In this document: positions 1-9,173 of the stretch, piece after piece
How positions within the stretch are numbered: the stretch's first letter is position 1
How the letters are laid out: the number at the start of each line of letters is the position of its first letter
Source: Alphaproteobacteria bacterium
GTDB lineage: Bacteria > Pseudomonadota > Alphaproteobacteria > WRAU01 > Hepatincolaceae
NCBI GenBank assembly: GCA_009780035.1
Contig: WRAU01000008.1
Location: 1 to 64,000 of the forward strand
DNA: 64,000 nucleotides
Direction: 5' to 3'
Notes under the pieces: generated by a model
Databases searched by the model: none
What the model was told of the DNA's origin: nothing
What the model saw: only the letters and a program-made list of their open reading frames with translations
Program-made: the position numbers and the translations under genes

Positions 1-60
1 CAATAATAACACCACAAATATATATAAAACAAATTTCTTTGAAGATTTCTTTAGCAACAT
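1..60 (-). CDS. Possible N-terminus of a secreted or membrane protein, cut by the left edge
   Basis: Reading leftwards from an ATG at 60 gives an open frame to the window edge. It starts with several lysines (MLLKKSSKK) followed by a hydrophobic run (FVLYIFVVLLL), which is the shape of a signal peptide or signal anchor. The next gene on the other strand would start only 7 bases away, and its frame is also open through this stretch, so at most one of the two readings is right here. No clear ribosome binding site is seen. Family unknown. Confidence 0.35.
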   Translation of the reverse strand, partial: MLLKKSSKKFVLYIFVVLLL

Positions 61-67
61 TAGATTA

Positions 68-484
68 ATGGATGTTAATTCTAAGGGAGCTTTATTATTT
101 AAGATTGCAATATTTATTATTGTGATAGATTCTGCCTTATATTTAGGGTTTCGTCTTTTTGGGCATTCATATGCCCCCTTTATCGGTGCTAACGATCATT
201 TTGGGCAGGTGTTATGGGCTTATATGATATTTTCCTATCCTATGAGTTTTATTCTACCTCTTTTAATTAGACATTGGTCAGTTTATATTATTACATTAAC
301 TGCCTTTTTAAGTATAATGAGACGAGTTTTTGATAGCATAGGTATAACTGCTCACTCAGCAATGACTCCTTATAGTCTGTGGATTATTAAAACACTTATA
401 GCTTTAGTTTTAACACTAGGCTACGCTTGGATAGTAAAAACCTACTTAAGAAATCCTCCAAAAACTACAGCTAAAGCTGCTTAG
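68..484 (+). CDS. Small multi-pass membrane protein, family not recognised
   Basis: The 138-residue product is mostly hydrophobic, with likely membrane segments near residues 10-28, 48-66, 70-86 and 105-123, and a short polar tail (NPPKTTAKAA). The ATG at 68 has no good Shine-Dalgarno, and the frame stays open upstream to base 2, so the gene may start outside the window and lack its N-terminus here. The alternative is a true start at 68 with a leftward gene starting at 60. A strong terminator follows the stop. I do not recognise a family and assign no function. Confidence 0.6.
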   Translation: MDVNSKGALLFKIAIFIIVIDSALYLGFRLFGHSYAPFIGANDHFGQVLWAYMIFSYPMSFILPLLIRHWSVYIITLTAFLSIMRRVFDSIGITAHSAMTPYSLWIIKTLIALVLTLGYAWIVKTYLRNPPKTTAKAA

Positions 485-513
485 TTTGCTATACAATAGG
501 AAGTATTATAATC

Positions 514-547
514 AAAAGACCAATTCTTAAAAATTTGGTCTTTTTTT
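514..547 (+). terminator. Rho-independent terminator
   Basis: Ten-base-pair stem AAAAGACCAA / TTGGTCTTTT followed by a run of T. It lies 30 bases after the preceding stop and isolates that gene from htpX. Confidence 0.8.
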
Positions 548-629
548 GTATATAATTTAAATCAATTTGACAAATCCCTGTAATTTATACTATATAATAA
601 GAAATCACTGATAATACTAAGGAAAACTT

Positions 630-1625
630 ATGAATTATTTCAAAACAACAATGTTAATAAGTGCGCTTACGGCGCTTTTTATGGGAATTGGCTATTTAAT
701 CGGCGGGCAAAGCGGGGCAGTAATTGCTTTAGTTCTTGCCGGTGGTATGAATTTTATGGTTTTTTGGAATTCTGATAAAATTGTTTTAAAAATGAACGGA
801 GCAAGTGCTGCCGATAGGAATCAATACCGTGATTTTTATGAAATCGTAGAAAGACAAACTACCAAAGCCAATATGCCAATGCCAAAGCTGTATATTATGA
901 ATACAAGTATTCCTAATGCTTTTGCCACTGGACGCAATCCGCAAAACGCTGCGGTGGCAATCACCACAGGACTGCATGATTTACTTAATACTGAGGAACT
1001 AAGCGGAGTAATAGCTCATGAATTAGCGCATATAGAACATCGTGATACTTTAATAAGCACTATTACTGCCACTTTTGCTGGTGCAATTTCGATGATTGCC
1101 AATATGTTTATGTGGATGTCTCTCTTTGGCGGTCGCGATAATAAACTGCAGCCGCTAATTGCCATTATAGTAATGATAATTGCGCCATTAGTAGCAGTGG
1201 TTATTCAAATGGCAGTTTCAAGAAATCGTGAATATTATGCTGATAGAAGGGGCGGAGAATTAGCTGAAAACCCTTTATACTTAGCAAGTGCTTTAAAAAA
1301 ATTAGAGAGCTATTCACAGTCTATTAAAAAGAATCCTAAATATACCCACGAGCAAGCTCAAAAAACGGCAGCAACGGCGCATATGTTTATTGTAAATCAC
1401 TTTGGAGGCAGCCGAGACGGGCTTTTTTCAACCCATCCCCATACTGCTAATAGAGTTGCTGCTTTAGAAAAACAAGCAGACAGTTTAGGAATTACTATTT
1501 ATAATCCTAGCAATAAAAGCAATAATTCTTCATGGGGGGATTCTATATTTGCTTCGCAAGCTAAACAGGAGGTTTCATCGGTGAAAAAATCTGATGCCAA
1601 TGTTAAAAATAACCCTTGGCTTTAA
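630..1625 (+). CDS. htpX: HtpX-family membrane zinc metalloprotease
   Basis: M48-family membrane protease of envelope quality control that cleaves misfolded inner-membrane proteins. The zinc motif is HELAH at residues 130-134, and the third ligand is the glutamate of REYYAD (E201). Hydrophobic segments lie at about residues 7-45 and on both sides of residue 165 between the two motifs, the HtpX layout with the active site on the cytoplasmic face. At 331 residues it is somewhat longer than the usual 280-300 because of a polar, Ser/Asn/Lys-rich C-terminal tail, which the family does not normally need. It is transcribed alone between two terminators. Confidence 0.95.
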   Translation: MNYFKTTMLISALTALFMGIGYLIGGQSGAVIALVLAGGMNFMVFWNSDKIVLKMNGASAADRNQYRDFYEIVERQTTKANMPMPKLYIMNTSIPNAFATGRNPQNAAVAITTGLHDLLNTEELSGVIAHELAHIEHRDTLISTITATFAGAISMIANMFMWMSLFGGRDNKLQPLIAIIVMIIAPLVAVVIQMAVSRNREYYADRRGGELAENPLYLASALKKLESYSQSIKKNPKYTHEQAQKTAATAHMFIVNHFGGSRDGLFSTHPHTANRVAALEKQADSLGITIYNPSNKSNNSSWGDSIFASQAKQEVSSVKKSDANVKNNPWL

Positions 1626-1648
1626 GAGTTTAAGTTTAGGGTTATTTT
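1606..1648 (+). terminator. Terminator overlapping the end of htpX
   Basis: Inverted repeat AAAATAACCC / GGGTTATTTT with a 23-base loop. The left arm lies inside the last htpX codons. A short T-rich stretch follows. The long loop lowers confidence. Confidence 0.55.
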
Positions 1649-1716
1649 CTTTAAATGTTTTTTATATCAGTAAGAAATATGTTATTATACATAAATAATT
1701 TACAAATGAGGCTGCT

Positions 1717-2700
1717 TTGAAAAAAATTTTAATAACCGGCGGGGCAGGATATGTGGGTTCGCATACTGCTAAAATGTTAAAGCAAAAAGGCTATGAACCG
1801 ATTGTTTTTGATAATCTTGATTACGGGCATCGCTATGCGATTCAATGGGGAGGTTTTATTAAGGGTGATCTCAACAACTTTCACGATATTAACTATGCCA
1901 TTGCTAAAGTTAAGCCTGCGGGAGTTGTGCATTGTGCCGCCTATACTTATGTAGGAGAATCGGTAGAAAATCCTGCTAAATATTATCAAAATAATGTTGT
2001 TGGTTCGCTTAATTTAGCTAAAGCAATGATTGAAAATAATCTTAACAATTTGGTATTTTCTTCTACCTGCGCTACTTTTGGTAATGTTGAAAAACTGCCG
2101 ATTCTTGAAACCACACCGCAAAAACCGATTAGCCCTTACGGCACAAGCAAACTCATGGTAGAAATGATGCTTGCCGATTTTGATAAAGCCTATGGCTTAA
2201 AGCACATTAATTTAAGATATTTTAATGTTTGCGGTGCAGATATCGAGGCAGAAATCGGTGAAGATCACAATCCAGAAACCCATTTAATTCCTTTAGTAAT
2301 TGAAGCAGCTATGGGGACACGCGAAAATATTAAAATATTCGGCAATAATTACGATACTCCTGATGGCACATGTCTGCGGGACTATATTCATGTGAATGAT
2401 TTAGCTAACGCTCATATTTTGGCGCTTGAATATTTATTTAAAAATAATAAATCTAATGATTTTAATTTAGGCAGTGAAAAAGGATACTCTGTTTTAGAGG
2501 TAATTAATGCTGTTGAAAAAGTTAGCGGTAAAAATATTTCTAAAATTTTTGAAGATAGACGCGCAGGAGACCCTGCAATTCTTGTTGCAGATTCAGATAA
2601 AGCTAAAACCGAGCTAGGCTGGGTTGCTGAATACAAAGATATTGTAAAAATTGTAGAAACTGCTTATAAATGGCACAGCAAACCAAAATCTATTGAATAA
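1717..2700 (+). CDS. galE: UDP-glucose 4-epimerase
   Basis: Short-chain dehydrogenase/reductase enzyme interconverting UDP-glucose and UDP-galactose (or the N-acetyl sugars) for surface polysaccharide. The NAD-binding motif GGAGYVG is at residues 8-14, the SST active-site segment at 115-117 and the catalytic pair Y141/K145 in YGTSK. Length (327) is normal. The start is a TTG at 1717, chosen because the ORF opens with KKILITGG at the usual distance and GAGG lies about 6 bases upstream. The terminator at 2802-2839 separates it from the convergent gene. A glycosyltransferase lies two genes on, so a role in LPS or capsule sugars is likely. Confidence 0.95.
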   Translation: MKKILITGGAGYVGSHTAKMLKQKGYEPIVFDNLDYGHRYAIQWGGFIKGDLNNFHDINYAIAKVKPAGVVHCAAYTYVGESVENPAKYYQNNVVGSLNLAKAMIENNLNNLVFSSTCATFGNVEKLPILETTPQKPISPYGTSKLMVEMMLADFDKAYGLKHINLRYFNVCGADIEAEIGEDHNPETHLIPLVIEAAMGTRENIKIFGNNYDTPDGTCLRDYIHVNDLANAHILALEYLFKNNKSNDFNLGSEKGYSVLEVINAVEKVSGKNISKIFEDRRAGDPAILVADSDKAKTELGWVAEYKDIVKIVETAYKWHSKPKSIE

Positions 2701-2713
2701 GTTATTATGTTGA

Positions 2714-2736
2714 TATAAAGAGCTATACTCTTTATA
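2714..2736 (+). repeat. Short perfect hairpin after galE
   Basis: Nine-base-pair stem TATAAAGAG / CTCTTTATA with a 5-base loop just after the galE stop. No T tract follows, so it is more likely a 3'-end RNA stabiliser than a terminator. Confidence 0.4.
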
Positions 2737-2801
2737 GTTCTTTAAGATTTAAGATATTGATAATTGCATTTGCAAGTCTATTTCTAATCTATATTTCTAA
2801 C

Positions 2802-2839
2802 AAAAAAGGATTTAAGAAACACTGCTTAAATCCTTTTTT
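2802..2839. terminator. Bidirectional terminator between galE and the convergent gene
   Basis: Fifteen-base-pair perfect stem (AAAAAAGGATTTAAG / CTTAAATCCTTTTTT) with an 8-base loop. The A run on one side and T run on the other let it work in both directions, which fits the convergent genes. Confidence 0.9.
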
Positions 2840-2858
2840 AATTGGTATTTTATCCTAC

Positions 2859-3959
2859 CTAAAATATTCCTAAGAATCTTTTTCTTGATGTCTGTTCAGC
2901 AGAGTTTCCACGATTCCCTAATCTGCTGGTAGGCTGACTTACTTGAGGCTGCTGTTGCGTCTGTGATTGTTGTTGCTGTGCAGCAGGAACATTTGCAGGA
3001 GCAGGAGTTGCATTTGCATCATTATTAGCTGCTGCTTCTGTTTTAGCAGCTTCTTCCTGTCTTAATCTTTCAGCCTCAGCTTCTGCTGCCGCTTTGGCAT
3101 CTGATTCCGCTTGCTTTTTAGCTGCTTTTTGCTCGACTCTTGCTTGCTCTTCTAATCTTTTAGATTCTTTAACTCTGTTTTTAAAGTTAGGATCTATAGA
3201 TTTAAGAATGCCAATATAAGTTGTATCTTTATTTTCTTTATTAGCTACAATTCTATCACTAAGATAATAAACTACTCCAAATTTCATTCTTCTAATTGTA
3301 GCAACTAGGTCTTGATCTTGCCCTTCAACAGCTCTTAAATCAACAGATACTGTTGACATTTCAGCTACTGCCGCCCAATTTGAATCCATTTTGTAAGATA
3401 AACCTATAGTGTATTGAATAGCACTGTCAAAACTTTCCTGCATATCAAAATTAGATTCACCTTCATAGCCGACTCTCATAAACTGCATACCAAAGTAAGG
3501 AGAAATAATTTCCCCGCCTTTTTTGAATTGATAAGTGTCATATCCCAAATTAAATCCAAAAGAAGGATGTTGGTTAAACATTATAGGGATAGCTTTTGTT
3601 CTATTAGAGTTTCTAGGTTTCAAAATTACTAAAGCAGAATCACGCAAGGGTTCGTAGCTAGCTTTAGGAGCAACCCAAAAATTTTGTAAAAAGTTGGTTT
3701 TATACATAAAAGGATATAGTTGATATTCAACGCTTAAATCATAAAAAACCCCATAAGGACCATAATGCTGCGTGCTAACAACATCGCTATCGCTTCGAGA
3801 CCCTATGGTAATAGATGAAGCGGATATTTTATTAGAAAAAGAATTTTCATTTGTGCTATTGCTTATTTTTACACCAAATCCTGTATTGTAATCAATATCA
3901 GAAAGTGATAGCGTAAAAGGTGTTAACATAGATAAAAATACAACGACTAAGTAATCCAT
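2859..3959 (-). CDS. Exported protein: barrel-like domain plus Ala/Glu/Lys and Gln/Pro tail
   Basis: The product starts with a hydrophobic leader (MDYLVVVFLSMLTPFTLS), unusual in lacking early lysines. Residues 20-210 have alternating polar and aromatic residues like an outer-membrane beta-barrel. Residues 255-310 are a charged helical stretch rich in A, E, K and R, resembling TolA-type linkers, and residues 310-350 are rich in Q, P and N. No named family is recognised. The barrel reading comes from residue pattern only. It is a single gene with a strong terminator downstream; AGAG lies just upstream of the ATG. A surface or periplasm-spanning role is possible but unproven. Confidence 0.7.
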   Translation of the reverse strand: MDYLVVVFLSMLTPFTLSLSDIDYNTGFGVKISNSTNENSFSNKISASSITIGSRSDSDVVSTQHYGPYGVFYDLSVEYQLYPFMYKTNFLQNFWVAPKASYEPLRDSALVILKPRNSNRTKAIPIMFNQHPSFGFNLGYDTYQFKKGGEIISPYFGMQFMRVGYEGESNFDMQESFDSAIQYTIGLSYKMDSNWAAVAEMSTVSVDLRAVEGQDQDLVATIRRMKFGVVYYLSDRIVANKENKDTTYIGILKSIDPNFKNRVKESKRLEEQARVEQKAAKKQAESDAKAAAEAEAERLRQEEAAKTEAAANNDANATPAPANVPAAQQQQSQTQQQPQVSQPTSRLGNRGNSAEQTSRKRFLGIF

Positions 3960-4055
3960 TTATTCTCTAAAAATTTTTATTTAATTCTTTTAACACTATT
4001 GATTATATATTATAATTAACAATATTGGAATAATAAAATCACTAATTCTGCATTA

Positions 4056-5219
4056 ATGAAAATAATTAAAGTTTATCCACATAATTATCCGTTGTCTATT
4101 AAGCAAAACGCTTCTATTGTTTCAGCTTCTATGCCTTATGTGAATTACTCAAAACATGATATTAAAATTATTTCCTCGAATACTGTTGATAAAATAAAAG
4201 ATGAGAATATTATTTATATTGGAGAAAAATTTAAAGAATCAACCCAGCAAGGTAATGCAGATTTATCTGCTAATATTAGTTATTCCATATCTTATAAAAA
4301 TTATTTACAGGAAACGGTTAGTAAAATTCAGCATATTCAGCCAGATTTAATTGAGGTTGAACTAGATTTAGATCTTGCATATGATATTGCCTCAAATGTA
4401 AAAAACATTCCAGTAGTTTTAATATGCCATTTGAATCTTATAAAATCTTCGGTATTTAAAAATATTAAAAGATTCTTTAAAATTAGAAGAATTGCAGGGT
4501 TTATTTTTGTTTCTTGTTATTTTCAAAAAAGATTTAAGCATTTTTATCCTTTTTATGCAAAAAAAACCTATGTGATTCATAATTCTTATAAGCATATAAA
4601 TGAAAATTTAATTTTTGATGTTCCTAAAGAGAATCAAATAATTTTTTTAGGTCGTGCTACCAAAAGAAAGGGAATAAAAGAATTTTTTGAGGGATTAAGC
4701 ATATTTTTACAGCATAATAATGATTGGCATGGGGTTTTAGTAGGATCTCTGGAACAGCAGAAAGAAGTTGACTACTTAAATACAATCTTAGCAATTCCTG
4801 TAATAGATAGCTTAATTAAAAAGAGGCGAATCTTAATTTATAAAAATCTCAGCAATGCTGAAGCTTTTGCTGAGCTGAAAAAATCTAAAATTGCTGTATT
4901 TCCAAGCATTCCTAAAAAACATCAGGAAGGGATTCCTATGGTTGCCCTGGAAGCTGGCATGGCTAAATGCTTAATAATTTCTTCATCTAGTGGCGGATAT
5001 CCTGAGATAAACCCCTTTAAAGAAGCTATTATAGAGAATGTGTCGGCTAAGGCTATTGCTAAAAAGCTAGAATATTTTTCTAATAATACTGAGTTAATGG
5101 AGAATCTACGGCAGCAGCAGCATAAATTTATTAAGCAGGAATTTGTGTTTGGTAAATTAATGGCAGAATTTGACGCAGTGAGAGAAAATATTCTAAAAAA
5201 TTATAGAAAAACACTCTAA
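4056..5219 (+). CDS. Glycosyltransferase, family 4 (GT-B fold)
   Basis: GT4-type sugar transferase probably acting in surface glycan assembly at the cytoplasmic side of the inner membrane. The C-terminal half carries the hallmark segments: a strand and loop FLGRATKRKGIKEF near residue 200 and EGIPMVALEAGMA near residue 290, matching the E-x7-E nucleotide-sugar site. It is 387 residues, typical length. Donor and acceptor cannot be read from the sequence. Galactose is possible because galE is nearby, but this is only context. The nearest upstream gene is divergent and pta follows after 56 bases. Confidence 0.85.
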   Translation: MKIIKVYPHNYPLSIKQNASIVSASMPYVNYSKHDIKIISSNTVDKIKDENIIYIGEKFKESTQQGNADLSANISYSISYKNYLQETVSKIQHIQPDLIEVELDLDLAYDIASNVKNIPVVLICHLNLIKSSVFKNIKRFFKIRRIAGFIFVSCYFQKRFKHFYPFYAKKTYVIHNSYKHINENLIFDVPKENQIIFLGRATKRKGIKEFFEGLSIFLQHNNDWHGVLVGSLEQQKEVDYLNTILAIPVIDSLIKKRRILIYKNLSNAEAFAELKKSKIAVFPSIPKKHQEGIPMVALEAGMAKCLIISSSSGGYPEINPFKEAIIENVSAKAIAKKLEYFSNNTELMENLRQQQHKFIKQEFVFGKLMAEFDAVRENILKNYRKTL

Positions 5220-5275
5220 ATAGCTTTATACTACTTCATAGTAATAAAGTCAACTAACAACGAAAAGGTAGAATA

Positions 5276-6166
5276 GTGGCGGTTAATTTTAAAGAGCTTT
5301 TACAAAAAGCGAAACAAAAAGGTAAAATAAAAGTTGCAGTGGTGAATCCTATTGATGAGGTATCACTAGGCGGACCTCTTGAAGCTCAAGTTGAGGGTTT
5401 GATAGATCCCGTATTATTCGGCAAAAAAAACGAAATAGAAGCAGTTGCCAAAAAATATTCTTTTGATATTTCAAAATGTGAAATTGTAGATTGTTCCGAC
5501 GAGCCTGCAACCATTCAAACAGCGGTAGATTATGCAAGAGAAGGTAAAGTGCAAGCCTTAATGAAAGGTAAAATTCATACAGACCATTTAATGGGGGCGG
5601 TAGTTAAGCGTGAAACTGGTTTAAGAACGGATTCGCAGGTAAGCAGCGTTTTTGTTTTTTCAATACCAACTTATCATAAACTATTATTTATAACCGATCC
5701 GGCAATTAATATAACTCCTACTTTAGAACAAAAAGAAAAAATTATTATCAATGCTCTTAAACTTATTAAAAATATTGGTATAGAAAACCCTAAAGTTGGT
5801 GGATTATCAGCAGTAGAATCACCGAATCCTAAAATATTGGGCTCTCAAGAGGCATTTGAATTAGCGCAAAATGCTAATTTAAAATCACAATGTATTATTG
5901 AAGGACCATTTGCTTTTGATAATATTATTTCTAAAAAAGCTGCAGAAATTAAAGGAATAAAATCATCAGTAGCCGGTGATGTAGATTTAATTTTAGTGCC
6001 GAATCTTGAGGTGGGCAATGTGCTGTTTAAATCTCTTGTTTATATGGCAAAAGCCGAAGTGGCTGGGATTGTGCTAGGTGCAAAAGTGCCGATAATTTTC
6101 ACAAGCCGTGCCGATGATGCTAAGGCAAGATTAATGTCTTCTGCTTTGGCTTGTTTATCTATATAA
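5276..6166 (+). CDS. pta: Phosphate acetyl/butyryltransferase
   Basis: PTA/PTB-family enzyme converting acetyl-CoA (or another short acyl-CoA) and phosphate to acyl phosphate. At 296 residues it is the short single-domain form, without the N-terminal DRTGG and P-loop domains of E. coli Pta. The C-terminal half has the family's SAVESPNPK and EGPFAFDNI segments. The start is a GTG at 5276 with AAAAGGTAG shortly upstream. Acetate kinase begins 12 bases after the stop, so the pair forms a substrate-level ATP pathway. Butyryl specificity cannot be excluded. Confidence 0.9.
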   Translation: MAVNFKELLQKAKQKGKIKVAVVNPIDEVSLGGPLEAQVEGLIDPVLFGKKNEIEAVAKKYSFDISKCEIVDCSDEPATIQTAVDYAREGKVQALMKGKIHTDHLMGAVVKRETGLRTDSQVSSVFVFSIPTYHKLLFITDPAINITPTLEQKEKIIINALKLIKNIGIENPKVGGLSAVESPNPKILGSQEAFELAQNANLKSQCIIEGPFAFDNIISKKAAEIKGIKSSVAGDVDLILVPNLEVGNVLFKSLVYMAKAEVAGIVLGAKVPIIFTSRADDAKARLMSSALACLSI

Positions 6167-6178
6167 GGAGAAAAATTT

Positions 6179-7354
6179 ATGAATAAAGAATCTATGATTA
6201 TTATTAATGCCGGGTCTTCTAGCATTAAATTTAAACTGTTTGATAAAGCCAAATTGCAAGAATTTTCTTACGGACAAATTACTGGAATCGGCACAGAAAA
6301 AGTAAAAATGGTGATTAAAAAAAGTGAAGACGGCTCTAGTGTTAAAGAAGAAATTTTAGATAACAAATTAAGCCGCGATGATATTTTAGTTCATCTAATT
6401 ACTACCCTTACTACAATTTATACAGATATTAAAATTGTTTCTGCCGGTCATAGAATCGTGCATGGAGCAGATAAATATATTGAGCCAACAGTGGTAAATG
6501 CTGAAGTAATTGCGTATTTAAAATCTATTGAACATTTAAGCCCAATTCATTTGCCGCACAATATTCGCCCGATGGAAGTTTTGCAGTCTAAATTTCCTGA
6601 TATTAAACAGGTTGCTTGTTTTGATACAGCTTTCCATGCTACTAATCCTAAGCATACAAAGCTATATGCCATACCTCGCGAATTAAGTGAAAAAGATAAA
6701 ATTATCCGCTATGGGTTTCATGGAATTTCTTATCAATATATTGCTGAGAATCTTAAAGAAAAATATCCAGAGCTTTACAAAGGTAAAGTTGTAATTTGCC
6801 ATTTAGGAGCTGGAGCATCTTTATGTGCATTGAAAGAAGGAAAAAGTTTTACCACAACTATGGGATTCACACCGCTAGAAGGTCTTGTGATGGGTTCTCG
6901 AACTGGAGATATAGATGCAGGAATTTTACTGCATTTAATGAATCACAAAGGCTATAGTGTTAAAGAATTAACTGATATGCTTTATTATAAAAGCGGCGTG
7001 CTTGGCTTAAGTGGCATCAGCAGCGATTTTTATGTGCTTGAAACCTCAAGCGAGCCAGCTGCAGCGGAAGCCTTAAAAGTTTATAACTACAATTTAGTTA
7101 AATCTATTGGCAGCATGATTGCTGTTATGGGCGGAGTTGATGCTATGGTGTTTACTGCAGGTGTAGGTGAAAACTCTGTGGGTGCTAGAAAATCTGTTGC
7201 TAATGCTTTTGCTTATTTAGGAGTTGAATTTGATGATGAAGCTAATAAATCTAAAAAAGAGCTTATTACTAAATCTTCTTCAAAGGTAAAAATGTTAGTA
7301 ATGCCAACTAATGAAGAGTTGATGATTGCTAAAGATGTTGCTAAATTAGTATAG
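6179..7354 (+). CDS. ackA: Acetate kinase
   Basis: Acetokinase-family enzyme that makes ATP from acetyl phosphate, or the reverse. Motifs seen are NAGSSSIKFKLF near the N-terminus, GHRIVHG near residue 98, CFDTAFH, YGFHGISYQYI, and the nucleotide site HLGAGASLCALK. Length 391 is typical. It is co-transcribed with pta (12-base gap, AAGGAG before the ATG). A strong terminator follows. Butyrate kinase is a related alternative, but GHRIVHG and FDTAFH favour acetate. Confidence 0.93.
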   Translation: MNKESMIIINAGSSSIKFKLFDKAKLQEFSYGQITGIGTEKVKMVIKKSEDGSSVKEEILDNKLSRDDILVHLITTLTTIYTDIKIVSAGHRIVHGADKYIEPTVVNAEVIAYLKSIEHLSPIHLPHNIRPMEVLQSKFPDIKQVACFDTAFHATNPKHTKLYAIPRELSEKDKIIRYGFHGISYQYIAENLKEKYPELYKGKVVICHLGAGASLCALKEGKSFTTTMGFTPLEGLVMGSRTGDIDAGILLHLMNHKGYSVKELTDMLYYKSGVLGLSGISSDFYVLETSSEPAAAEALKVYNYNLVKSIGSMIAVMGGVDAMVFTAGVGENSVGARKSVANAFAYLGVEFDDEANKSKKELITKSSSKVKMLVMPTNEELMIAKDVAKLV

Positions 7355-7379
7355 CTTTTATTAAATTAGTATTGTTAAA

Positions 7380-7416
7380 AAAAGAATCACAATCTAAATT
7401 AGGTTGTGATTCTTTT
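7380..7416 (+). terminator. Terminator after pta-ackA
   Basis: Thirteen-base-pair stem AAAAGAATCACAA / TTGTGATTCTTTT, extendable by several more pairs with one G-U. It ends the acetate operon. Confidence 0.9.
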
Positions 7417-7468
7417 AATTTAATAGGTATAATATTATTAAAAATAATAGGAATGAAGTGTTCTCTTT

Positions 7469-8401
7469 ATGAACGACGAGGAATATAAAAAACCGAAAAT
7501 GGAGATGGGGAGTTTTTCTATGAGATTCCTAAAATCTTTATTTTTGAAAGAATCCAGAAATAAGATTCCCGAGTTGGCAAAAGATTTTGTCAAGAGAAGA
7601 TATTATCAAACTGACAGTGAAGTATATAGATTAAATGTGCCTGAAAGAGATACTTCTCATGAAAAGTTAACAGAGATATATATATCTGATATTAGAAATG
7701 TCACGAAAGAAAAAACCAGTGAAATTAAGCAATTGCTGTCAGCATATGGTGCTGATAGTGATTTTGATTTTTTTGTAGAGAAAAACTCAAAAGAATATGT
7801 GCCTCTCCCTAAAAAAGAACCAAAAAAAAGAACAAAAAAGCAGCCGAAGCAGATAGAAGAAGTAGATAATTCATATGAAGAGCAATATGAAGAAGTTGAA
7901 GAACTGCCGGAGGTTGTTCAGCCCCGCAATAAAAGAATCGATGGCAGTAAAGTTAAAACTTATGATGATTCTTATGATTATGCATTGCAAAAATCATCTT
8001 CACGAGGAAAAAAATATACTAAAAGCGAGAATTTGCAGCCCGTAAAAAGAAAAGTAAGCGATGGCAGAAAGGTTAGAGCCTATGCAGATCAAGATGTTTC
8101 TTCTAAAAAGAAAGCTAAAAACTATGAAGCTCAAGATTTGCAAAACAGTTCATACAAACATCAACACAATAATACAGGATATGCTAAAAATTATATGGAA
8201 GATTCTTTTATTTCTAAATCTAAAAATCTCCCTAAAAATCCTAATAATAAAAAGAAAGATAGATCTTATACCTTAGATGATTTTAAAAATGATTTCGCCG
8301 ATGATGACGATGATATTAATGAATTTTTAAATATGGATAAAAACACCCGTAAATCCTTTGAAGAAATGAGTAGAAATTTTCTTAAAGAACTAGATGACTA
8401 A
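7469..8401 (+). CDS. Lysine-rich, mostly disordered protein of unknown function
   Basis: This 310-residue product is highly charged, with no signal peptide or membrane segment. Residues 1-110 look partly folded; residues 110-280 are rich in K, E, D, S, N and Y. Two copies of a short unit are visible: KRIDGSKVKTYDDSYD (about 150-170) and KRKVSDGRKVRAYADQD (about 190-210). An acidic stretch near the C-terminus contains FADDDDDINEFL. It stands alone between a terminator and a convergent operon. No known family is recognised. Nucleic-acid binding or a scaffold role would fit its charge, but nothing shows it. Confidence 0.7.
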   Translation: MNDEEYKKPKMEMGSFSMRFLKSLFLKESRNKIPELAKDFVKRRYYQTDSEVYRLNVPERDTSHEKLTEIYISDIRNVTKEKTSEIKQLLSAYGADSDFDFFVEKNSKEYVPLPKKEPKKRTKKQPKQIEEVDNSYEEQYEEVEELPEVVQPRNKRIDGSKVKTYDDSYDYALQKSSSRGKKYTKSENLQPVKRKVSDGRKVRAYADQDVSSKKKAKNYEAQDLQNSSYKHQHNNTGYAKNYMEDSFISKSKNLPKNPNNKKKDRSYTLDDFKNDFADDDDDINEFLNMDKNTRKSFEEMSRNFLKELDD

Positions 8402-8462
8402 ATTCAATTGTTGTATTTAAACTTTCACAGTATTCTTGCTGCAGGTTAGTTTTGTTATGCTG

Positions 8463-9173
8463 CTAATACAAACTTTTGCCGTAATTTTTTAGCCAAATAC
8501 CAGCTTCATTTCTATATGGAGTAAGTTTATTTAAGATATTCCAGAAATTTGCACTATGGTTAAACTCTATTAAATGCGCTACCTCATGGGATATTACATA
8601 ATCTATCACAAAAATCGGTGCCATTATTAACCTATAATTATATTGCAGTTTTTTCTTGGCAGAGCAACTGCCCCATTTTGATGTTGTATCACTAACATTT
8701 AGTCCGCTAAAATTTGTATTGATTTTTTGAGCTTTTGTTAGTGATAATTGATGAAAATAAACGGCAGAGATTTTTTTTAAAAATTTAATGAAAGTTTTTT
8801 CAATTAGAGATTCTTCAGCTAGATCTTTAAAATCTAAGTATATTTCCCGCTCTTTCATATTAATGGTAATTTTATTTTTTTTAGCGGTGCGTTTTATAAT
8901 GCGGTAAGATTCTCCGTAAATAGAAATTGCAGACAGGTTGGCAAAAAAGTATAGCTGTTTAATGCTAGAGGTTTTTGCCAATTGATTTTCTATCCATAAA
9001 TGATTGCTTTTTAAAAAATCTATAGCTTCGAAGTAGCTTACACTAAAAGGAATAGAAATAGTAGGCTGCTTTGTTTTTAAATTTACCCGTAAGGTAATCC
9101 GCTTGGAGTTTCTTCGCTTAATAATCTTTACACTGTAAAGATTCCCTTGTATTTCAATATTAAATATCTTCAT
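8463..9173 (-). CDS. YgjP/SprT-like zinc metallopeptidase (DUF45/M48-like)
   Basis: The C-terminal zinc site reads HEVAHLIEFNH, i.e. HExxH plus a third histidine six residues later, preceded by WGSCSAKKKLQYNYRL, the typical DUF45/YgjP signature. Length (236) is normal. It is the last gene of the leftward eight-gene run and its start overlaps the end of the YcgN-like gene by 14 bases, a sign of translational coupling. The substrate of this family is not established. Confidence 0.88.
   Translation of the reverse strand: MKIFNIEIQGNLYSVKIIKRRNSKRITLRVNLKTKQPTISIPFSVSYFEAIDFLKSNHLWIENQLAKTSSIKQLYFFANLSAISIYGESYRIIKRTAKKNKITINMKEREIYLDFKDLAEESLIEKTFIKFLKKISAVYFHQLSLTKAQKINTNFSGLNVSDTTSKWGSCSAKKKLQYNYRLIMAPIFVIDYVISHEVAHLIEFNHSANFWNILNKLTPYRNEAGIWLKNYGKSLY

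Noticed and set aside
2714-2736. Terminator right after galE
   Set aside because: A perfect stem but no T tract; the strong stem at 2802-2839 is the likely terminator.
4073-4081. Perfect DnaA box TTATCCACA
   Set aside because: Single copy inside the coding sequence of the GT4 glycosyltransferase (KVYPHNYP); no partner boxes nearby, so chance.
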